64,000 bases of DNA, taken from NCBI RefSeq assembly GCF_037042905.1, contig NC_087257.1, positions 22,015,001-22,079,000 of the forward strand, written 5' to 3'. This DNA comes from Lytechinus pictus (Eukaryota; Echinodermata; Echinoidea; Temnopleuroida; Toxopneustidae). The notes beneath the pieces are model-generated. The model searched no databases. It saw only the letters and a list, made by a program, of their open reading frames with translations, and was not told the DNA's origin. The first letter of the stretch is position 1. Every line of letters begins with the position of its first letter. Position numbers and translations under genes: made by a program. Positions 52,591 to 63,640 of the stretch are shown here, one piece after another.

Positions 52591-53987
52591 ATGTCTCCTA
52601 TACCTTTCGACAGCACGTAAGTAGATATATTTCTTTTTAAATCACGGCCCTGAATTCGTATAATTTAACGTTGTTTCCCCAGTGTATCATGCATGTCCTC
52701 AGAGTTTAATTCATGTTTACACGCACATAATTAAAAAGGCTTCGCTTATAAATGCTCCTCGAACCAGTCTCGATTTCATCGTCTATAGTATACTAATTCT
52801 TCAATACCTTAATGTAATGAGCGAAAACAAGTATAGCTGGTATACTGTTAATAATGCATATCATATATTGCTTGATTTCTCAGATTAATCTAGATAAAGA
52901 AAATCACCTTTCTATTATTATGTAATGTTTTTTCGTTAAGAATGATATGAACGATTTTCAAATTCTTTTTATTTGTATCAAAACGCATTCTAAAAGATTT
53001 TTTTCTCTCCTTTTTATGTTTTGCAGATTTATTCGTGGCGATTACGACATGGATCGTTTACACGCCGCGTCTTCTCTTCTATCACTTGGTAGTAAGTGTG
53101 ACCTGTCACCGATCACCATAGAAACTCAGGAACCTGACTTCAACAAGGCCATTGCATCCGTCATCTGGGCTCGACATCATCACTTTACTCCATCCACCAT
53201 CTTCAAATGTGGCGTCCCCAACTGTCCTCTTTGCCCTGCAGTGGAGACGTCCAATACTCATCTGCCTGGACAGAAAGGTCTTCAACGAAGTGATCAGATA
53301 CATGTACCATCGAAGTCGTCCCGTCGTTCATCCGTCGTCAACTGGCTAATTTCATCGTCGTCGTCCGCGTCAACGGCTCCAGTGACCAGGACCTCTCCAG
53401 CGTTGTCGTCTCATCTTGCATCCGTCCAACGGTCATGGCCAGCTCCGTCATCACTCACTGGCACAGTTTACTCGAACTCTGATACCGAAGGTTCCCGATC
53501 TTCTCCGACAAACTCCGTGTCCTCTTCTTTGTATGTTCACGAACAATCCAATAACGCCCGACGTTTTCCGACCGTCCCCACTTCCAGTTCTCCAATGGAC
53601 ATCCATTCTGAGAGACAGCTACCGTTCTCCTGCAAGTTCTGTCCCAAGCGATTCGCTCAGGCTTCCAACTGTTCGGCTCATCAACGAATCCACACAGGAG
53701 CTCGTCCTTTCCAATGTCCATCCTGTCCCAAGTCGTTCGCTCAGAGGACGTCTCTTCGTACTCATCTACGCACTCATACTGGAGATCGTCCCTACTCATG
53801 TCAGGATTGTCAACAACGATTCGGGGATCTTTCGACTTTGACCAAACATCGTCGTACTCATACCGGTGAACGTCCCTACCGCTGTCATCATGAAGGTTGT
53901 GAAAGAGCTTTCGCGCAGTCTGGCAATCTAAAGCGGCACTACAAGACACATCTCCTAGACAGGAAGCTGGAAAGTATCACTGTTTGA
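52591..53987 (+). CDS. Krl-like four-finger C2H2 transcription factor, copy C
   Basis: Exon 1 (52591-52616) encodes MSPIPFDS. Exon 2 (53027-53987) follows acceptor TTTTGCAG and is in frame, giving 328 aa. Compared with B it has two extra residues ([10 protein letters not shown] against DQVASKSS) and MDRLH at the second Met. Like B, it lacks the 17-residue segment of copy A. The four C2H2 fingers (about 207-328) and the N-terminal CGVPNCPLC block are intact. The long ORF on the other strand of this exon is a shadow. A poly(A) signal lies at 54541-54546. Confidence 0.92.
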
Positions 53988-55439
53988 AAGAAAAGACTGA
54001 CATAAAGACTATATAAACTCTAAGAGAACGTATACTTTGCAATATTATAACAGATTCATGTATGGTTTTATCACTGCCCGTTTGCTTGCGTTTCAGTGAC
54101 AAGGAACTCTTATTCATGATAGTTGATATCATTGGCAATTAAGATTATATTATGTAAAGTTTTTGTACTTGATAGTGTTGGTGGTAGTGATGTAATTAAA
54201 ACTTGATACTCAAGTTGAACATGTATGTCTGTTATTACATTGATGTTTTCATTTAACTATATGCTTTAATTATAGACGGAAGCTTCAAAGGGCCATTTTA
54301 CTACTCCGAGATGAACAGATATTTTGGTCTGCTTAGTCGACTTATCAAGATAAAATATCTTATTTTTAATGTCACTTTAAAATTTCCGTGGTATATATCG
54401 AAGAGAGAGTGAGTGGGAATGATATTGGATAAGAAAGTGAGAAAGACAGGGACTGAGATGGAAAATTCAGTATATGGATGAATTTAATATGTGATTTTTG
54501 TATGACGAACATTTTCACTGCAAAAATGTTGCTCATACAAAATAAATGTTTGAGCAACGTCTATTCTCTATTAAACATGACGCAATTTTGATCAACAAAG
54601 TTGGTTAAAAATTGTCAAAATTGTGATAAACTATTGATCAAATGATTTTACCCACGGTTGGGATAAGAATGTCCTATATTCCAGAAATAGTCTTATCCAA
54701 TAATTTTGTTTAAAAAAACTTGCCAGATTTTTTTTGGGAAGTCCAACTTTTAAAGTGTATACAAGACTAATCGTGGCTGGGAGGTTATACGTTGTGACGT
54801 CGAATAATATATTCTATAATCATATGAACTCATTATCCCCTCCGCCATTTTCTCCATCTGTCTCCCCCCTCTTCTTCTCCTCACCCCCTTTCTCACTATT
54901 GTATTTATATTTTGTCTAATATCACTACAATATTTTCTGTTTCTTGATCATTGCTCGAACTTTCAGTGCAAACGTTCAAAAGAAATAGAGAAGAGGGCGG
55001 TAGAAAAAAAATAAAGAGAGAAGATAGAAAAATGATTAAAAAAATATTTCAAAAAGAGGGCGATATTACATGGGAAACTTATGAGAGAGGTGTGAATGAA
55101 GGAAAGGAGACGAGCAGAAACGTGAAGGCTTGAGGGGCCTAAAATAGTATGGGCGAAAATTTTTCTTAAAAGTCCCGAGCGAGAGAAGCGAACGAACACG
55201 AGGTTTTACCTTTCTGAAATAAAAAGAATTACGTAATATTCAGACAATCATACTTTATCAATTTCCCTTTTCTTCTTGCTTCTTCTTGTTCGCTGAATCT
55301 AATATATAATCATAATAATAATAAATTGAAAAAAAATGATATAACGGTTATAATAAGACAGGTTACAAAATAGCTTCATATATTTTTTTTCTAAACGAAA
55401 AAAAGATATAGATTTACACAAAAAATATTAATTACATCT

Positions 55440-55513
55440 CGCTCCTGGGTGGGCTTGAACCACCAACCTTTCGGATAACAGCCGAACGCGCTATCCGATT
55501 GCACCACAGAAGC
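55440..55513 (-). tRNA. tRNA-Asn(GUU), U2
   Basis: This is a 74-nt copy of the U1 tRNA with paired acceptor (GCTTCTG/CAGGAGC), D, anticodon (TTCGG/CCGAA) and T stems, anticodon GTT. The loop is CTGTTAT, with T in place of A at position 38. It also differs in the D arm (GTGC/GCGC) yet keeps pairing, a compensated change relative to the U1 copy. Confidence 0.9.
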
Positions 55514-55715
55514 TTCAATGTCAGTGTTTAGTTGTCATTGCCTTTTCAACATCAACGTTCGGCGTATATAAAGGAAAAATAGCATATGTTTTCTTTCATA
55601 AAATTAATTTTCATCACCGACACCTTTACCACTCCCCTTCTCTATTTATCTCCCTCCCCTACCCTTCCTCCCCCTATTTCGACTGATTAGCAAGAAAATA
55701 ATATGGAAAAAATAA

Positions 55716-55769
55716 TGCATTTGCCTGGAATCGAATCAATTGCTTGGAAGGCAACTATGCCACCAACGT
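55716..55769 (-). pseudogene. tRNA-Gly(UCC) pseudogene
   Basis: On the minus strand, GTTGGTGGCATAG, GCCTTCCAAGC and GATTCGATTCCAGGC match tRNA-Gly(UCC), but about 15 bases of the D arm are missing and the acceptor stem is imperfect. It sits a few bases past the right edge of U2. Confidence 0.7.
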
Positions 55770-56700
55770 TTCTCTTATGAGAATTATATGCGTCAAATCA
55801 AATCCAGACGATAGTGAAAAGAATCTGAACCTTGGATGTTATTTTTTCTTTTCGTTCATATCATCACGTTCCCGTTATAATTACTATTTGCCATATAAGG
55901 ATCATTCACGTTCCGACAGGTCTGTCCTGCGAAATCACGGCAGAAAGTCCGGATAAGATTTGGTTTAACATTGAAATTGTTAATTTTCATTTGTTTTTGG
56001 AATTAGGTTATATACATTAAAACTCATAATTCTGTCCAAAAGATTTAATCTAAAATTAAACAAAGTAAAAGTCATGATCATAATGTCAAAATTGGCAAAA
56101 AACACTTCTCAGAAATGTGGACTTGCCCAACGATTACATGATCTTTGGATAGGAACTATAAGTTTCTGATATAGGCCTACAATCACTAACTACATATTAT
56201 AAATACATATTATATATTATTTAAGGATCTCTAGCTCTGTCATTTGTACAACTGCCATCGTGTTGTTGTTGATGTCGTCGTTTTCCACCTCTGCAATTTT
56301 TGCCCCTTGTCGTAATTGTTACCTGTATATCGTTCGTATTCATTTACAAAATAAAAATTCTTATAATTTCAAGAATTATTCACACTTATGATCACGATAA
56401 TACGGGTTTGTTTTTACCAGCCAGGCAGAGTCACAGAGGTTTGTTAACTTATGTAAATCTATAGCTATTTCAAATATTCCAGTAAGGTTTGATATCACAA
56501 CGTAAAATGATCAGGGACCTGGGAGCAATTTTGTCAGAGGGGATGCTGGTTTTCGGGGAATAAAATAGAATAAGAGAAAAAAATATTTCCAAGTGAATTT
56601 GATATTTGTCAATATTTGTACATTTCTGCATACCAAACTGATTTAGAGGAGCTACTGCCTATGGCACCGTCGCTTCCCACGTGCCATTCTATATCTCCAT
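55770..56700. other. No gene seen
   Basis: AT-rich sequence. Short ORFs here have no recognisable domain, start context or repeat support. Confidence 0.5.
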
Positions 56701-56708
56701 TTCGTTCT

Positions 56709-57059
56709 TATGGCGCAGTCACATTTCCCCTACGGCGGCCGTACGGCGAGTCTAAAACATTGTTGGTACCCGTGACATATAGGGCCTTTTCACACGTGAA
56801 TCTTGAATCATGATTGTAATAATGATTGCGATTGTTATCGTGATTGTGATGAGCGTTCATGATCCTAATCATGTTCTAGTTTGGTTTCACACGTGCTAAA
56901 TATTCGTCATTAGCCTTATTTTTCAATGGAATCATCATTCAAATGACGATTTTTTCTTTTACCGTGTGAAAGGACGGATAGATGGTTTGAATAAAAACGA
57001 ATGCTGTTTTCGTTGGACTCGCCGTACGGCCGCCGTAGGGGAAATGTAACTGCGTCATA
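56709..57059. mobile_element. TIR element with 44-bp GC-rich termini, host of a MITE
   Basis: The left TCACATTTCCCCTACGGCGG and right CCGCCGTAGGGGAAATGTAA are inverted; the pairing extends about 44 bases with two mismatches (TATGGCGCAG.. against CTGCGTCATA). It is interrupted by another MITE at 56782-56976. Confidence 0.8.
56782..56976. mobile_element. MITE, third copy of the CACACG family (nested)
   Basis: GGGCCTTTTCACACG and CCGTGTGAAAGG are the ends, in the opposite orientation to the copies at 26139 and 26339. It lies inside the TIR element at 56709-57059. Confidence 0.65.
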
Positions 57060-57236
57060 ACTCGTCATTCACGTGCATTTTGCAATGCTCTGCACGGTGC
57101 ATGTTTGTCTTTGTATAGGGCATCACCATTGCATTTGTTTTACTTGAGTTTTTAATGGGAAATAAATTAAAGTAAAAAAAAAATCGGATATTGAATTATT
57201 TCCCTGGATTTAGCTCGGTAAGTCAATGACAGCACG

Positions 57237-57482
57237 CATGGGCGGAAATCCCAGGGGGGGGGGCATGGGGACGCGTCCCCCTACCCAAAATATTAGGGGA
57301 CACAATATGTCCCCTACTATATTTGGTCTATTATGATGGAAGAAATACATCATTCAAACTCGAAATAAAGCATTATTTTGGACGAGATGACCTTATTTTT
57401 TTGGTGATTACCTTTTTGGGGGGGCTTGTCAAATTTTCCAGCCCCTGGTCCCCCTACCTTTGGGGAGAGATTTCCGCCCTTG
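57237..57482. mobile_element. 246-bp hAT-like MITE with 8-bp TSD
   Basis: The ends CATGGGCGGAAATCCC and GAGATTTCCGCCCTTG are inverted. The target duplication is ACAGCACG (57229-57236) and ACAACACG (57483-57490), 7 of 8. Central G runs with CCCCCTACC are typical of the hAT-like elements in this window. Confidence 0.75.
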
Positions 57483-57494
57483 ACAACACGTAAG

Positions 57495-57670
57495 CATTTC
57501 AAAGCAAGTCGGTTACCCATTTACCTCACCTGGGTTGAGTGGATCAATTTCCTTGCTGAAGTAAATTAAACCATTGATGAGATCCGAATAATAATAATAA
57601 TAATAAAAAATTGGTACTTATATAGCGCATAATCAATTGAAATTGCTCTATGCGCTTTGTACAAATTGCT
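57495..57670 (-). mobile_element. SINE remnant
   Basis: GGTTACCCATTTACCTCACC and TATATAGCGC match the body of the SINE at 2333 in the same order, with an (AAT)n run between them. Confidence 0.4.
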
Positions 57671-57799
57671 CTCCAATATTACAGTTACACTACAACAACA
57701 ATAAATATGTTTTCAAATGTCTTTTAGACGATTCAACAGAAGTACATGATCGAAGGTGAATTGGTAAACTATTCCATAATTTGGGACCGCAAAAATCAA

Positions 57800-57985
57800 A
57801 ACTAGCTCACCCCCCCCCCCCTTGAAACAACTCTAGGAATGTGTAAAATTGTAGTGTCTTCACTAGAACGAAGTCTATAATGTGGCCGGTGTGGGGATCT
57901 AAGTAAACTATAGAGGTATTCGGGTGCCATTTTATGCATACACTTATAAACTAACAGTGCAACTTTGTAAGAAATCCGAACCAAC
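57800..57985 (-). pseudogene. LINE reverse transcriptase C-terminal remnant
   Basis: On the minus strand, RISYKVALLVYKCMHKMAPE followed by YLYSLL and LRSS resembles the R-I-x-Y-K...LLVYK-x-LHG-x-AP-x-YL region of LINE reverse transcriptases. It is short and broken. Confidence 0.5.
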
Positions 57986-58045
57986 GACCCTCCGCTTCAA
58001 AGTTTGGAGACTAATCCTTTAGGCCGGGCAAGTTAGCTCATATTC

Positions 58046-58592
58046 GGGCGGTGCTGCACCATCCCGAGTTTGCCCAATCTCGAGATTTTAGCCCGATCGG
58101 CCCTCTTCGCGATTAATCTCGAGATTCAAGAAACCCGTCTCCACCATCGCAAGAAGAGCGATTCCAGCTCGAGCGAGGCATCGCTGCATTATGGTCTGAC
58201 GCCGTGTATAAATAACCCCGAGTGCGTCTGCACCTACGAATTAGCGCGATAATTCGTAAAATAGCGCGCTATTTTGCAAATAATCCCAAGTTGACTTGGG
58301 ATTGCAATCTCGAGATTAATCCTGCGAACTAGCGCGATAATTGCGTTTCAATTGCAAATAATCTCGAGATTGTTCAGATCGGGATAATTTGCCAGATCTG
58401 GGGCCCGTTGCAGAAAGAGTTGCAATCAATCGCAACTCCTAAAATCATGAGCAACTTGATTTTCAACCAATCAACAGCGCGCATTTTTGACTTGCGATTG
58501 ATTTTTTGACTTGCGTTTAAACGCAACTCTTTCTGCAACGGGCCCCAGAAATAGCGCGCTAATTTGAAAATTCGGGATGGTGCAGACGGCCC
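58046..58592. mobile_element. Palindrome-rich TIR element, host of a MITE
   Basis: CTGCACCATCCCGAGTTT at the left and AATTCGGGATGGTGCAG at the right are inverted. The interior repeats AATCTCGAGATT and TAGCGCGCTA palindromes. A second MITE (58400-58546) is nested inside. Confidence 0.7.
58400..58546. mobile_element. MITE with GGGGCCCGTTGCAGAAAGAG ends (nested)
   Basis: The left GGGGCCCGTTGCAGAAAGAG and right CTCTTTCTGCAACGGGCCCC are perfect inverted repeats that continue into GTTGC. This is a compact foldback of 147 bases. Confidence 0.85.
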
Positions 58593-59169
58593 TTAAAAAT
58601 TTTCTCAAAATCAATGTTCACTAATCCATGCTTAAACCGTTCGTATCCCCACTTGTTCAAATAAATCGGTGAAGAAATAAGACTTGCCCAAATTTCACAC
58701 GTTACAGCACATAATTCACTCTTCAGTTCCAATACCATTTCCAATAATTTGTATATATTTCCAAACATAATACAACAGTACGATAGTAGATCGATAAAAC
58801 AATGATGTATTCATCGATTTATTTGTATTGATTTAAATTACTTCCACCAAAAATGACAAAAACGAAATGGCCTTCTTCTAGTATCCGTAGAGAAATAACC
58901 AGGAGTAAATCGCATTCAAGAAAAAAAGGGCATAGAACATTACAGAGTTTATCAATTGAGAGAAAAATACATCGCCTTTGTTAATCTTGTGGAATTGCCT
59001 CTTTTTGGAAGGGAAAATGTCTAAAAGTATACACTGTTCACTCCAAAAGGAGCTATAATACACTCTGAAAAGATGTAAATCCCACTCCAAAATGACTGGT
59101 CGCTCATCTCAATCTGATAGGAGTGTGTTTAGGGACCAGATTAGCTCTCTTACATTTAGAGTGAAGATT

Positions 59170-60560
59170 TATCAAGCGCCTATAATAATCAACACTATGT
59201 GATTTACAATATTAAACGAAACTTGTACATGTATATTACACAGGAGCTACAACAATAACAAAATAATTTACATCATTAAAAAACTAGTATAATAACATAA
59301 GGAATTAAAAAGGTGGGTCTTTATACTACTCTTAAAGTGAGAAAGGGAAGATTATACTTGTTATTGCTAAGGGCAGAGAATTTCATAGTATACTGCTGCT
59401 GACTAAGCAAATGTTCGGTTACCCCGTCTGTTTAAATGGATGTACTGGAAGAAGATTTTGATAAGAAGATCAAAGTGACCACACTTGATTGTGCCTGTAA
59501 ATCAAGTTTGTTTGAGATGTAGGATGGAGCAAGATCATTCTGTGCTTTGAAGCAAATGATAAAATTCAAGACGTTTAGCAACAGGTTGCCAGTGAAGATT
59601 CTTTAAAATGGCTTGCGACGATTAGTCACGTTATCACATTTTGAGTACTTTCGTACAAAGAATATCCCCCTAATGCTAGTCTACGAAGTGTCGGGTTTAT
59701 TAATTATGTGGTCCAACAGTTCGGTGAAATGCTACAAGCAAAATACGTGTCATTAGCATCGGGACCCTGCGGTCTGAATGCAGTGTAGACCCTATATACT
59801 TCGTAGATTAGAGGGCGCGTTTTTACGATAGTACTCAAAACGCGATACGTGAATAAACGTTGTAAGCCCTTTAGAATAGGTGTGATCGGAATCATCGGAT
59901 CTCTAGTACGAACACCAACTATCAACCTGGCAGTTGTGTTCTGAATTATGAAGGAGCTAGCTCCTTGGAATTATCCGTATCCTCTCTTGAAAGGCCATAC
60001 AGTAACGAGTTACAATTATCAACATGGGACATCATCAAAGCATGAACAAATATATTAATTCATCTTCTGTTTAGGTATTGACGGATTTGCACAATTTTCT
60101 GAACGGCCATAAATGCAAGTTGACAAGTTTTGGTAACATGATCAGTCAATGTAAGAACTATGATTACACCCACGTTGCTAGCCTTACTAACTGCAGGAAT
60201 GTCGACTCCATCGACAGTTACAACAAGATCATTCCAAGGAACTGATACGAACTTGGATCTTCAGTCTTGGATGCAGTTTCTGGTTGGCCAGAAGTCTTGT
60301 ATACATCTGTTAAAAAGACTGATTGCAATATCTCCGCGTCCTGATAGGAATGCCTAATACACTTGAATGTCATCTGTATATATCATTAACAGTACAGTAA
60401 ACAATGTGAAGAGAGGGGGCCGCAAAATAGAGCCCTTCGGAATTCCACAGTTGTCTTCAAAAGAATAAGAATGATTATTACCTATTTTCACATGAAATCA
60501 CAACGAGAGGTGTAAAGAAAACCACTTTGAGACGAGCCATCTTAATCCAGAGTAATATGA
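59170..60560 (-). pseudogene. Degraded LINE with reverse transcriptase remnant
   Basis: On the minus strand, near 60460-60350, CGIPKGSILRPPLF and YTDDIQVY match the reverse transcriptase blocks C-G-I-P-Q-G-S-I-L-G-P-L-L-F and Y-x-D-D. Stops and frameshifts break the rest. The boundaries are approximate. Confidence 0.55.
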
Positions 60561-60799
60561 CACAGTATGTCAAGTTATAAATGTTATAACTTAATTTCAG
60601 TCAAAGACATATACAAAATCAAAGTTGTAGAGCTACGGGTCCCAACGTACCTAAGCCATAGGGCACATCGATTCAGAGAGAGAGAGAGAAAGAGATACAG
60701 AAAGAGAGGGGGTTAAAAAATGAAGGCCCGTGATATAAAGACCATCTTGAACAAAAAGTGTAAGAGCAACCATAGCCTATGGTGTCATCACCATCGTCT

Positions 60800-60930
60800 T
60801 TGTCTTTATCAGACAGTTACGATAGTAACAGTGCTTCTTGGCCAATCAGGTTCGAGGGAAGATGTCATCTGACAAGTGGTCGGACGAAAAAGCTGATGAA
60901 ACGGTGCCTGATTTGGCCCCCGGAATTAGA
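60800..60930. repeat. Dispersed repeat, partner of 11880-12115
   Basis: It shares ACGATAGTAACAGTGCTTCT-type sequence, GCCAATCA and CTGACAAG in the same order as the intronic copy. Confidence 0.45.
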
Positions 60931-61004
60931 TCCGTTTTAATAATTTTCCCATTTAAGATAAGAGGTGGAAACCATTGTATCACCACATAGCCCGCACGGT
61001 TACA

Positions 61005-61490
61005 CTTCGTAATTCCGAAGCTTCGTAATTCCGAAGGTTCTTTATTCCGAAGGTTCGTAATTGCGAAACACGTAAATTGCCTATACCTCGATGTTCGTTA
61101 ATCCGAAAACGAAAAAGGGTTCGTTAATCCGAACATTTGTGGCGTTATTCCGACGGTTCGTTATTCCAAAGGTTCGATAATCCGAAAACGAAATAAGGTT
61201 CGTTGTTCCGAAGCTTCGATAATCCGAAAACGAAATAAGGTTCGTTGTTCCGAAGGTTCGTTAATCCGAAAACGAAATAAGGTTCGTTGTTCCGAAGGTT
61301 CGTTAATCCGAAAACGAGATAAGGTTCGTTAATCCGAAAACAAAATAAGGTTCGTTTTTCCGAAGGTTCGTTAATCCGAAAACGAAATAAGGTTCGTTAA
61401 TCCGAAAACAAAATAAGGTTTGTTAATCCGAAAACAAAATAAGGTTTGTTAATCCGAAAACAAAATAAGGTTTGTTAATCCGAAAAATGA
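61005..61490. repeat. 26-bp minisatellite, GTTCGTTAATCCGAAAAC family
   Basis: The array opens with TTCGTAATTCCGAAGG palindromic units and becomes regular GGTTTGTTAATCCGAAAAC plus AAAATAA at about 26-base steps. TTCG..CGAA pairs recur throughout. A 67-aa ORF over the right edge is not a gene. Confidence 0.85.
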
Positions 61491-61659
61491 AAACCGGGAA
61501 AGCAGAGGCAGAGGCAAGGGGGGGGGGCGGGGGACACTGTTGCCGTTCAATTGTTATGAGGATGGGAAGGCAAGGGCGGCCGAACGAATTTTCGTTCGGG
61601 GGGTAAAGCCAAAAAATGAAACTCATACGTCAAAATGGGCACTTTGGTGATATTTTCAC

Positions 61660-62253
61660 CTTAAAGGAGAATGAAACTCTTGGAGCAAGTTAGCTTTTGT
61701 GAAAGCAGAAAAATCAAAGAATAAGATCAACAAAAGTTTGAGTAAAATAGGACTAGCAATAGAAGAGTTATGAGCATTTGAATGTCGAGATCACTAATGC
61801 TATGGAGATCCTCCCGTTGGCAATGCAACCAAGATCTGTGATGTCACAGATGAACAACTCTCCCCTTTTGGACGCTGAAAATATACCCCAAAACATCTCT
61901 TTTTGCTCATTCTAATCATATGACAAACGATTCATCAATGATATAATGTTGTGAAACCTCTTTACTTGTCCTCTCATAAAGAGAACACCTCACCTTGTGA
62001 TAGACTCTATAAAAGTGAGAATATAAGTGAAATAAGTACTAAAGTAATGGGGGAGTTGTACGTGTGTGACATCACAGATCTTGGTCGCATTGCCAATGGG
62101 AGGATCTACATGGCATTAGTGATCTCAATATTCAAATGCTCATAACTTTCTTATTATTCATTCAATCTTCCTCAAACTTTCAACAATATGTTTCTTTGAT
62201 TTTTCTCTTTGATATGGATTCAGCTGGTTTCAAGGGTTTCATTCTCCTTTAAG
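61660..62253. mobile_element. Foldback element with ~190-bp inverted arms
   Basis: The left arm begins CTTAAAGGAGAATGAAAC and the right arm ends GTTTCATTCTCCTTTAAG. Pairing continues inward through AAGAGTTATGAGCATTTGAA, GATCACTAATGC, ATTGGCAATG and CAAGATCTGTGATGTCACA-like blocks. About 200 bases separate the arms. Confidence 0.8.
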
Positions 62254-62454
62254 ATTGTCATCTGCTTGAAGTCATTGTGTGCTTGATAGTGATTAAGTAG
62301 AGAAAAACTTTTTTGAAGTGACTTCTTATTATGGCAAAATGTATATTTAGGGTTTATTTTTCGGGAGAGAGTATAATGAGCGAGCGGCTTGGTATAAAAG
62401 AATTTAAAGGTGAAGTTGTAAAACTCGTTTAGGGGTCAATTATTCTTAAAATGG

Positions 62455-63640
62455 CATTATTGCGAGGTGTTGCGAGCGTAAATCACAAGCTAAAACTTAA
62501 GGGAATTTCAATAAAAAATGAAAATAAGTTTTTAAAAATCCGAGCAGATTTCTGCTGTCATTAAAAAGATGTGCATCTAACTAAAGAATTAACACGAGCG
62601 CAAAACGCGAGCTTAAACATACTGACCAGAAAAGGAACCTGTTAAAGAAAGCATTTAGTGACCTCTTTATGATACATAATTTCTCCAATCGAATAATTGA
62701 GAGTGCGAAGCGCAAGCTGAAAATTTGCAATATTCCAGCCTGAAAACTTAACTTGTATACTTTTTAAAAAGTATTTTATTTCGAAAAACATGAAAAACAG
62801 CATATTTATTTTTGAAAAAGGAACTTTCCCATTTTGGAAAAATATGCATTTTCCTGTTTTTTATTTCATTTTTGGGGTGCAAGTGCCCCCTGCCTCCCTC
62901 CCAGCGGATCCAACTTTTGTCAAATAGGGGGGGGGGGCAAATTTTTTTTCAGCCATATTTTCCTCGATCGGCAGCTTAAAGTTGATTTTTGTTTGTTTCT
63001 TTGAAAGGGTAGTCCTAACAGTCAATAATTAGCTTTATACTTATAAAATAAAGTAACTATGTAATAACATGATAAACCCTTTTTAAATAATGCGAGCGCG
63101 AGCTATATTTTTTTTAATATGATGGGCAATATGTTTGTGATCTTCAAAACGAGATGCCTATGTAACTAGATGATAACTGCTAGCAAGAAGCGCGAACAGA
63201 AATTTTAAATATAAGCTCTGACCTGATCTAAAGGGGACACTTTAAGAACTTTTAGCAGTTAGCCATGAAGACGATGCGTGTTTTTAAACCAGTGGCGGCG
63301 GAACGTATTTTCCTTTTTTTTTGGGGGGGGGCATAGCCAAAAAGGGGGCCAATAGGGGCAGTTTGGTGCAAACTGATATTTTCGCCATAAGATTATCATC
63401 TGTGTAAAGAGGTTGTGTGTTTTGTAGTAATTAAGTTGAGCAAAAAAATTTAAGTGATCTCTGATTGATAAGTTATATATTTACCTTTCATTTCTGCGAG
63501 CGTAGCGAGCAAGCGGTTTGGGGGGAAAAAAATCTGAAGATGTAAAATTCACATTTTTTTATTTTCTTTATTTCATCAGGATCAGAATGACTACCTTAAT
63601 GAGCAATAATTAGTGCGAGCGCAAAACGCGAACCAAAAAT
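62455..63640. repeat. Scattered GCGAGCGCGAAGCGCGAGC-family units
   Basis: Diverged cores occur near 62463, 62595, 62702, 63092, 63183, 63497 and 63617, with the usual ATATTCAGACC..GGACATTT spacers. G/C runs near 62928 and 63325 suggest two or more hAT-like hosts. Confidence 0.6.

Larger units (their letters stand above)
40710..55711 (+). repeat. Segmental duplication unit U2
   Basis: This is a direct tandem copy of U1, lengthened by a LINE (40941-45350), a 304-bp insert (48807-49110) and an 803-bp DNA element (51300-52102). It has a 451-bp MITE (46241-46691) at the site where U1 has its 15-bp arrays. It contains Krl-like gene C and a second tRNA-Asn. Confidence 0.9.

Noticed and set aside
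52947-53048. N-terminal extension of Krl-like C read straight from genomic DNA
   Set aside because: The extra residues come from the intron and its polypyrimidine tract. The splice acceptor at 53025-53026 and exon 1 at 52591 explain the true start.
53455-53949. 164-aa antisense ORF over Krl-like exon 2 (similar ORFs over copies A and B)
   Set aside because: It is a shadow of the conserved zinc-finger coding strand.
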